Of a stretch of 27,598 nt of DNA, positions 23,302 through 27,598 are shown piece after piece (the stretch's first letter is position 1; the number at the start of each line of letters is the position of its first letter). Under the pieces are notes generated by a model. It saw nothing but the letters and a program-made list of their open reading frames with translations. It had not been told where the DNA came from and did no database searches. The position numbers and the translations under genes are program-made. The stretch comes from Chloroflexota bacterium (GTDB lineage Bacteria; Chloroflexota; Anaerolineae; Anaerolineales; Villigracilaceae). Location of the stretch: contig JAJYOH010000017.1 in the NCBI GenBank assembly GCA_021796315.1, positions 1-27,598 of the forward strand, in the 5' to 3' direction.

Positions 23302-23325
23302 TTTCTCGATGTCAACGTAAAATCA

Positions 23326-23358
23326 AAACATCCAAAGCTTATATGACTTTGGATGTTT
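23326..23358. terminator. Bidirectional hairpin terminator between convergent genes
   Basis: A perfect 12-bp stem, aaacatccaaag (23326-23337) and ctttggatgttt (23347-23358), has a 9-base loop. It is bounded by T/A-rich sequence on each side and sits between the lyase stop (23301) and the stop of the minus-strand gene (23376). It can serve both. Confidence 0.75.
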
Positions 23359-23375
23359 GTTATTAACTTATGTGT

Positions 23376-23789
23376 TTACGCGGGCTGCGCTTGAAAATGC
23401 CTGCGGACTTCCGCCACCAGTTGGCGCTCTGTGATTTTATCCAATGCTTTAATGGCGACAATCTTCTTGCTGAGATGTACGTGAGTCAATCGTTTTTGCA
23501 GTTCCAATTTTGCTTCTCCCGGCCCGCAGATCAGGATCGAATCGGCATCGCGGACGCAGGTAATAACCTCGCCGTAATATTTGTTGAGATGTTCTGTGTA
23601 TTGCCTGTCCATCTGGGTTTCAGCCGTGAAGAACTGTGCGCCGTAGGGTGTTTTGGCCCGTGCGCCGCCCCTAAACCGGACATGTTTTTTATCGCTGGAC
23701 TCTATCTTCTTTATTTCGACTCCTTTGCCGGTGAGGATGACGATGACGGCCTTTTTGTGGTCGATCCACAAACCGATCTGTTTTGTCAT
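23376..23789 (-). CDS. Small conserved protein, possible eRF1/Pelota-like fold
   Basis: This 137-residue protein from ATG 23789 is preceded by an excellent ribosome site (AGAAGGAGG, 5 bases from the ATG). The longer frame to 23882 is rejected. The sequence begins MTKQIGLWIDHKKAVIVIL, contains a basic centre (KKHVRFRGGARAK), and continues with TAETQMDRQYTEHLNKYYGEVI, DSILICGPGEAKLELQKRL and IKALDKITERQLVAEV. The GPGEAK turn after a hydrophobic strand recalls the eRF1 domain-2/3 fold (baeRF-type proteins), but this is tentative. A translation- or stress-related role would be inference. The gene is single with its own promoter. Confidence 0.75.
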   Translation of the reverse strand: MTKQIGLWIDHKKAVIVILTGKGVEIKKIESSDKKHVRFRGGARAKTPYGAQFFTAETQMDRQYTEHLNKYYGEVITCVRDADSILICGPGEAKLELQKRLTHVHLSKKIVAIKALDKITERQLVAEVRRHFQAQPA

Positions 23790-24150
23790 TGATCCTCCTT
23801 CTGTCCTGAATCCAGTATACGGTTTTTTTATTTCAAGTGCAACTTTGTGCAGCCGGATAATCGACTGCAACAAATCGCCCAATTAAATGGAATGAAATTT
23901 GTTTCGACAAAGCGCATTTACAACACACGCCCGGCTCGCGAAGCGACTGACTATACTGAACACGGTCGCTTTCTGCGCTTTTTTCTTACCGCTAAGTCCG
24001 CAAAGAAAATGCACTTATCTTAGCGTCCTTAGCGTGCTAAGCCCTGCGTTTTTTTCAGGGTCGCGGTTCAATTTTCTAGATTCTGAAAACCGCAATTTGT
24101 GACCGTGACGGGTATATATAAAACCAAAGAGGGATGTTTGCGAAGATCAA
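23790..24150. other. 361-base intergenic region with a short promoter and a stem-loop repeat
   Basis: On the minus strand a promoter for the 23789 gene is present: TTGCAC (complement of 23837-23842), 17 bases, TATACT (complement of 23814-23819), followed by the SD site. The rest carries an inverted repeat at 23990-24034 (cgctaagtccgcaaag with cttagcgtccttagcg, imperfect) and a T-rich hairpin ccctg...caggg at 24042-24060. I see no credible ORF, RNA gene or mobile element here. It also lies downstream of the exonuclease gene, so the stem-loops may end that transcript. Confidence 0.5.
23814..23842 (-). promoter_or_regulatory. Probable promoter of the 137-residue protein gene
   Basis: On the minus strand, TTGCAC, a 17-base spacer and TATACT place the transcription start near 23808. 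The ~19-nt leader would carry the AGAAGGAGG site. The -35 is only moderate. Confidence 0.5.
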
Positions 24151-25020
24151 CTAGCGCCAGCGAGCAATACGTTCGGGAATTCGCTCATCTCCCAACTGGC
24201 GGCACAACTTCTTTAGGCGAGGATACGCACCTTGCCACTTCAAGTCATTGAAAGTCTCTTTGAGCGGGACATCCGTGCGAAGTGTGGATAATTCCCTGAA
24301 CAGCAAAGCGTCTTTATAATTTTGTTGAAGGTTTTCGGCCAACGTGGTTGCACGTCCCAATCCAAGCCCTAATTTGCCGGGATCATTAGGGATGGACTCG
24401 ATGTGTTTATATTTCGACAATACCGCTGATGTTGACTTTTCACCCCAGCCCTGAATGCCGGGATAGCCATCCGCTGAATCACCGACGAGGGCGAGAAAAT
24501 CTGGAATTGATGCGGGCGACACTCCGAATTTTTCGATCACGCCTTTTTCGTCGAGGACGATCTCGCGGCGGCGGTCCCAGCAAACGACGCGCTGACCTTC
24601 CACCATTTGTGTCAAATCTTTATCCACCGAACAGATGACAATCTGCTCCACCGATTTGACCTTCTTGAATTTCGCGACGGCCGTGGCGATGGCATCATCC
24701 GCTTCGAACTTGACCTGGGGCCAGACCACCAATCCCAGAGCGGATACCGCCTTTTCAGCCAGTGGGAATTGCGCCATGAGATTCGGATCAACGCCCGCGC
24801 CGGTTTTGTAGCCTGCATAAAGTTTGTTGCGAAACGACTCGATGACGTGATCAAAGGCAACCGCCACGTGCGTCACATCCGAACTTGACAACAGCAGCAT
24901 CAAACTTCGCACGAGGCCCAGCGTGGCTCCCACCTCTCGTCCATCGGGAGCTTTCTTCGGCGGCGCGCCGAAGTGGGCGCGGAATAATTCGTAAGTGCCA
25001 TCAACAAGATGAATTTTCAT
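24151..25020 (-). CDS. Stand-alone 5'-3' exonuclease (PolI N-terminal domain-like, FEN family)
   Basis: This 289-residue protein has the full set of FEN/PIN metal-binding acids: D7 (LVDGTYELFRAHF), D57 with R64 (FDHVIESFRNKLYAGYK), E107-D-D109 (FEADDAI), D133/D135 (SVDKDL) and D181/D184 (GDSADGYPG). A helix-3-turn-helix clamp (GWGEKSTSAVLSKY) follows. Members remove RNA primers and DNA flaps. A free-standing copy is found in many bacteria beside the PolI fused version. The start is ATG 25020 with AAGGAGAAC 8 bases upstream; the longer frame to 25056 lacks support. A -10-like TATAAT (complement of 25048-25053) lies 28 bases upstream, at the foot of the terminator hairpin of the preceding operon. 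Confidence 0.9.
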   Translation of the reverse strand: MKIHLVDGTYELFRAHFGAPPKKAPDGREVGATLGLVRSLMLLLSSSDVTHVAVAFDHVIESFRNKLYAGYKTGAGVDPNLMAQFPLAEKAVSALGLVVWPQVKFEADDAIATAVAKFKKVKSVEQIVICSVDKDLTQMVEGQRVVCWDRRREIVLDEKGVIEKFGVSPASIPDFLALVGDSADGYPGIQGWGEKSTSAVLSKYKHIESIPNDPGKLGLGLGRATTLAENLQQNYKDALLFRELSTLRTDVPLKETFNDLKWQGAYPRLKKLCRQLGDERIPERIARWR

Positions 25021-25053
25021 TTGTTCGTTCTCCTTGAACAAAGTCAAATTATA

Positions 25054-25091
25054 CAAAGAGTCTGGCGGATTCGGTCCTGCCAGACTCTTTG
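25054..25091 (-). terminator. Terminator of the small-enzyme operon
   Basis: A perfect 13-bp stem (caaagagtctggc at 25054-25066 with gccagactctttg at 25079-25091) and a 12-base loop lie 8 bases after the stop of the last SRPBCC gene. On the minus strand it is followed by TATAATTTGACTTT, T-rich but also a potential -10 for the exonuclease gene. Confidence 0.75.
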
Positions 25092-25098
25092 GTGAAAT

Positions 25099-25560
25099 TC
25101 ATTCTTCTTTTGGATTGGGCTGCCCCTCGCCTGTCGTAATCAGACTGCGCAAATGTTCGTTGATGTAAAAGCTCCATGCATCTGAACAGTCGCCGTAACA
25201 TGCGAGTGCAGGAACCAGGCCCACGTGCGTGAAACGCAATTCTGTCCTATCACCTTTTTTAGTGATCTCAAAGACGATGTCGGTGCCTGTCCACTCGGTC
25301 TTATCGTTGACGAAGTTAAGTCGGCTGTCCGAGGTGTGCCACACAACTTTCCTGCCGGGTACGAATTCAGTGATCTTGTGAGTGCTGCGGTGCATATCCC
25401 TGTTACGGTACGTAAATTCAGCGCCAAGTTTATCGGTGTTGCCCTCGATGGACTCGTCAACTTCTCCTGACCACCATCCACGAACATTGTTGACGGCGTC
25501 AAAGACTTCATTGGGAGTCTGGTCTACTATAAAAGCAGTGGTGAAATTTTGGTTGTTCAT
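25099..25560 (-). CDS. SRPBCC/AHSA1-type ligand-binding protein, copy 1
   Basis: This 153-residue protein has the START/Bet v1-like SRPBCC pattern: FIVDQTPNEVFDAVNNVRGWW, GAEFTYR, ITEFVPGRKVVW, TEWTGTDIVFEI, TELRFTHVGL and a long C-terminal helix (SFYINEHLRSLITTG). Such proteins bind hydrophobic ligands in a cavity or act as Hsp90-activator-like domains. It is about 60% identical by eye to the next copy, so the pair arose by tandem duplication. Two Cys (CYGDCSD) near the C-terminus are a shared oddity (CYTACSD in copy 2). The start follows AAGGGATAG. The ligand is unknown. Confidence 0.88.
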   Translation of the reverse strand: MNNQNFTTAFIVDQTPNEVFDAVNNVRGWWSGEVDESIEGNTDKLGAEFTYRNRDMHRSTHKITEFVPGRKVVWHTSDSRLNFVNDKTEWTGTDIVFEITKKGDRTELRFTHVGLVPALACYGDCSDAWSFYINEHLRSLITTGEGQPNPKEE

Positions 25561-25566
25561 CGCATA

Positions 25567-26058
25567 CTATCCCTTCGCCTGGTTACCCAGTGTCCGCTCA
25601 CTATCGGTGATTGCACCCCCGACGTTTGGCTGGCCTTTACCTGTAGCAATCAAGCTATGCAAACTGCCATTAATATAAGTACCCCATCCGTCTGAGCAGG
25701 CAGTGTAACATTCATAGGCAGGCACAAGCCCAACGTGTGTAAAGCGGACTTCTGTTTTGTCGTTTTTCCTGGCAATCTCAAAGACAACATCGGTACCTGT
25801 CCACTCGGTCTTGTCCTCAACAAAGTTAAAGTAGTTTTGCAGAACACGCCAAACAACCTTCTTGCCGGGCACGAGTTCGGTGATTTGGAGCGTGCAGCGA
25901 TGGATATCCTGGTAGTGATAATAAAACACAGCGCCGAGTTTGTTGGTGTCGCCCTCAATTGCCTGTGACCACCATCCGCGAACATTGTTGATGGCGTCAA
26001 AGACTTCTGCGGGTTTTTTGTCTATTAAAAAGTTAACGGTAAAGTTTGGGTTGCTCAT
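25567..26058 (-). CDS. SRPBCC/AHSA1-type ligand-binding protein, copy 2
   Basis: This protein is 163 residues from ATG 26058 (ATG 26061 is one codon earlier and only 3 bases from GGAG, so the later start is likelier). It has the same domain as copy 1: FLIDKKPAEVFDAINNVRGWW, ITELVPGKKVVW, TEWTGTDVVFEI, TEVRFTHVGL. It lacks a three-residue insertion near residue 32 of copy 1 and has a longer C-terminal tail. The conserved CYTACSD is present. It is 6 bases from copy 1 and its 5' end overlaps the HhH gene's 3' end by 26 bases, so it is in a tight operon. Ligand and role are unknown. Confidence 0.88.
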   Translation of the reverse strand: MSNPNFTVNFLIDKKPAEVFDAINNVRGWWSQAIEGDTNKLGAVFYYHYQDIHRCTLQITELVPGKKVVWRVLQNYFNFVEDKTEWTGTDVVFEIARKNDKTEVRFTHVGLVPAYECYTACSDGWGTYINGSLHSLIATGKGQPNVGGAITDSERTLGNQAKG

Positions 26059-26296
26059 CATTTTCTCCTTTTGGTTTGATGGATCTTATTTTTTTCTTCG
26101 CCTCATTGGCGAATGACAATCTTTTCGCAGCGAGCGCGTGGCGGAGTTGTTCAAGCGCGTTTGGCCCAATGCCGTGCAGTTGCTTGATCTCTTTTTCGGT
26201 AAAGTTGGTCAACTGCTCGAGACGCTGTATCCCTGCGCCGGCGAGAGCGCGATGTGCTGGCGCAGATAATTTCGGAAGATCATTTTCCTGTTTCAT
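26033..26296 (-). CDS. Small HhH (RNA-polymerase alpha CTD-like) protein
   Basis: This 87-residue protein has a compact helix-hairpin-helix region: LSAPAHRALAGAGIQRLEQL, then FTEKEIKQLHGIGPNALEQLRHAL, followed by a basic tail (AKKKIRSIKPKG). The GIGPNALEQL hairpin recalls the alpha-subunit C-terminal domain of RNA polymerase and other HhH DNA-binding modules. It is probably a nucleic-acid-binding or protein-binding domain; any regulatory role is inference. An RBS (GAGGAA) precedes ATG 26296, and its stop lies inside the SRPBCC copy 2 gene. Confidence 0.8.
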   Translation of the reverse strand: MKQENDLPKLSAPAHRALAGAGIQRLEQLTNFTEKEIKQLHGIGPNALEQLRHALAAKRLSFANEAKKKIRSIKPKGENDEQPKLYR

Positions 26297-26302
26297 GGTT
26301 CC

Positions 26303-26860
26303 TCATTCCTTCGGCGCGTAATATAGCAAAACATTTCCATTGTTAAATGTTTTTGTCTTCAAAAGTTTCAACAGCAATTTGTCTTTTGTTTGAAATAATG
26401 GAGTACCGCTTCCCAGAATTACGGGATTGACCATCACGCGATGCTCGTCGATCAAATCCATCCGCATCAACTCGGACATCAAGCTGGCGCTACCAAAAAG
26501 AGCGACATCTTTGTCTGATTGTTTTTTCAGCCTCGATATCTCTTCGACGACATTATCTCCGACTAATTTTGTATTCTCCCATTCGGCCTTTGCCAGCGTC
26601 TTTGAAAAGACAATCTTGGGAATACGATTCATCAGCCCGGCAACAATTGGATCGTCCTTTAAAGCGTCAGGCGAGGACCAGTAACTTGCCATGCCCTCGT
26701 AGGTCACACGTCCGAAAAGAAGCGTGCCGATCTCATTAAGTTGAGCGATGGCAAATTCATTGAATTCACCGTCCACGTTGTGCCAACTCAAGTCCCACTT
26801 CGACGATCCTTCAAAGAAACCATCGAGCGTTATCATGTTAAACGAAAAAAGCTTTTTCAT
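26303..26860 (-). CDS. RibD C-terminal/dihydrofolate-reductase-like protein, copy 1
   Basis: This 185-residue protein has the RibD_C/DHFR-like fold: FSFNMITLDGFFEG, LLFGRVTYEGMASYW, KIVFSKTLAKAEWENT, DVALFGSASLMSELM and DEHRVMVNPVILGSGTPLF. Stand-alone members are NADPH-dependent reductases of unknown substrate and are common in clusters of small stress-related enzymes. The start ATG 26860 follows AAAGGAGAAC, 4 bases away. The product should not be called dihydrofolate reductase without assay, since folate-site residues are not evident. Confidence 0.88.
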   Translation of the reverse strand: MKKLFSFNMITLDGFFEGSSKWDLSWHNVDGEFNEFAIAQLNEIGTLLFGRVTYEGMASYWSSPDALKDDPIVAGLMNRIPKIVFSKTLAKAEWENTKLVGDNVVEEISRLKKQSDKDVALFGSASLMSELMRMDLIDEHRVMVNPVILGSGTPLFQTKDKLLLKLLKTKTFNNGNVLLYYAPKE

Positions 26861-26878
26861 ATCGTTCTCCTTTGTGCA

Positions 26879-27436
26879 TTACTTTACAACGCGAAACCGA
26901 AGGTGAGTCCTTCCGCTGGGAAGCTCCACGACTTTGATGCGTTCCAGTTGCAACTGTTCGATGCCGATATCGCCAAATGCGCGCAGGCCGCCGCCGAGAA
27001 GCACCGGCATGACGTCAACGTGCACTTCGTCAACGAGACCCGCTTGCAGGCATTGCCCCGCTGTGCTTGCGGGTCCAATGACGTTCACGTCCCTGCCCCT
27101 GGCGGCGGCTTTGGCTTGTTCGATGGCGCTGACGATGCCATCCGTCACGAAGGTGAAGGTCAGCTCACGAGTCTCCTTCGGCTGTTGTTGCGGAGGGTGA
27201 TGGGTGAGGACAAAGATCGGCACCTGGTACTCGTACTCGAGCGGCCAATCCGGATCCTCTGCCATGTCGAAGGAATTCCAGCCCATGACCACCGCGCCGG
27301 TAGTTTGAAGCGATTCCTTTCCCAGTTCAGTGTCCAGCCAATCAGAAAGGTCGGAATAGAGGCGCTCCAGGCTTCCGTTCCGGTCGTTGACGAATCCGTC
27401 CAGCGATATGGTCATTCCCAAAACGACTTTTGTCAT
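26879..27436 (-). CDS. RibD C-terminal/dihydrofolate-reductase-like protein, copy 2
   Basis: This 185-residue protein is distantly related to the copy-1 neighbour. It shows LGMTISLDGFVNDRNGS, GAVVMGWNSFDM, VPIFVLTHHPP, DVNVIGPASTAGQCLQAGLVDE and VDVMPVLLGGGLRAFG. The family is normally NADPH-dependent. The start follows AAGGAGAC 5 bases before ATG 27436. The gene contains one arm of a 30-bp inverted repeat (27215-27244). Confidence 0.88.
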   Translation of the reverse strand: MTKVVLGMTISLDGFVNDRNGSLERLYSDLSDWLDTELGKESLQTTGAVVMGWNSFDMAEDPDWPLEYEYQVPIFVLTHHPPQQQPKETRELTFTFVTDGIVSAIEQAKAAARGRDVNVIGPASTAGQCLQAGLVDEVHVDVMPVLLGGGLRAFGDIGIEQLQLERIKVVELPSGRTHLRFRVVK

Positions 27437-27598
27437 GGATGTCTCCTTCTGCTACGGCATCGGAGTTACCAATTGAAAGTAGTTGCCATCCGGGTCGGCG
27501 AGTGTCGCGATCCATCCGCCTCCCATTTCGGAAGGCGCGCGGATTACTGTTGCGCCATAAGCCTTGATCCGCTCGAGTACGAGTACCAGGTGCCGATC
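27215..27598. repeat. 30-bp perfect inverted repeat ending on the last base of the window
   Basis: The stretch 27215-27244 (begins gatcggcacctggtactc) and the final 30 bases 27569-27598 are exact reverse complements, 324 bases apart. Both arms lie in coding sequence. The match runs to the very last base of the window. Confidence 0.9.
27452..27598 (-). CDS. VOC/glyoxalase-superfamily protein, C-terminal fragment
   Basis: The minus-strand frame is open from the window edge to TAG (complement of 27452-27454), giving about 48 C-terminal residues. These include LERIKAYGATVIRAP, GGGWIATLADPDGNYFQLVTP, which match the second metal-ligand half of a vicinal-oxygen-chelate domain (bleomycin-resistance/glyoxalase-like). 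The N-terminus is outside the window. The 30 bases at the edge are an inverted copy of sequence inside the next gene, so the first ten residues read here may be artefactual. It appears to head the small-enzyme operon. Confidence 0.75.
   Translation of the reverse strand, partial: DRHLVLVLERIKAYGATVIRAPSEMGGGWIATLADPDGNYFQLVTPMP

Noticed and set aside
1..27598. CRISPR array, tRNA or rRNA, integrase or transposase
   Set aside because: I saw no regular direct-repeat/spacer pattern, no clover-leaf or rRNA signature and no recombinase-like protein.

Overview
The window is 27.6 kb of bacterial chromosome. The protein repertoire most resembles a Chloroflexota member of the Anaerolineae type: a soluble Ser/Thr kinase carrying PQQ-like repeats, J-domain/VWA and FHA partners, a LipM-type lipoyl-pathway enzyme, GAF-rich sensors, and intergenic regions filled with palindromic repeats. 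This placement is inferred from gene content only. I see no rRNA, tRNA, CRISPR array, transposase, phage or plasmid gene.

Layout. 1-2075 (+): the 3' end of a GNAT-like gene, a second GNAT acetyltransferase overlapping it by ATGA, and a five-bladed-propeller protein resembling the N-terminal domain of glucosamine inositolphosphorylceramide transferase. 2079-2186: perfect palindromes. 2212-2934 (-): a four-helix membrane protein behind a textbook promoter (TTGACA-N16-TATAAT) whose spacer carries an 18-bp perfect palindrome. 3068-3883 (-): LipM-like octanoyl/lipoyl transferase. 4031-6759 (+): a membrane GAF-GAF-GGDEF diguanylate cyclase followed by a cytoplasmic class A beta-lactamase-like serine hydrolase. 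6867-10384 (-): a DapA-family aldolase/lyase, a ParB-like protein overlapping a metallophosphoesterase, and a CBS-GAF protein.

10557-16357 (+) is the most interesting block: six tightly packed genes ending in a strong terminator. They encode a soluble kinase fused to an eight-blade PQQ-like propeller, a PP2C phosphatase, a J-domain-VWA fusion, a zinc-ribbon-FHA protein, an 80-residue unknown and an OmpR-type response regulator. Writer, eraser, phospho-reader, chaperone-linked adaptor and transcriptional output in one transcription unit look like a self-contained signalling module. 16484-17143 is a separate NarL-type regulator with its own promoter, followed by a RimJ/RimL-type GNAT.

17909-23301 (+) is a surface-polysaccharide cluster: a GT4 glycosyltransferase, an atypical SDR epimerase-like protein, a WecA/MraY-type polyprenyl-phosphate sugar-phosphate transferase and a heparinase II/III-type lyase. 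It ends at a bidirectional hairpin. 23376-27598 (-) holds a small conserved protein, a stand-alone 5'-3' exonuclease, and a compact SD-led operon of small enzymes (two SRPBCC paralogues, an HhH protein, two RibD-C/DHFR-like reductases and a truncated VOC protein). The last 30 bases of the window are a perfect inverted copy of a segment about 350 bases upstream, which may mark a contig-end artefact.
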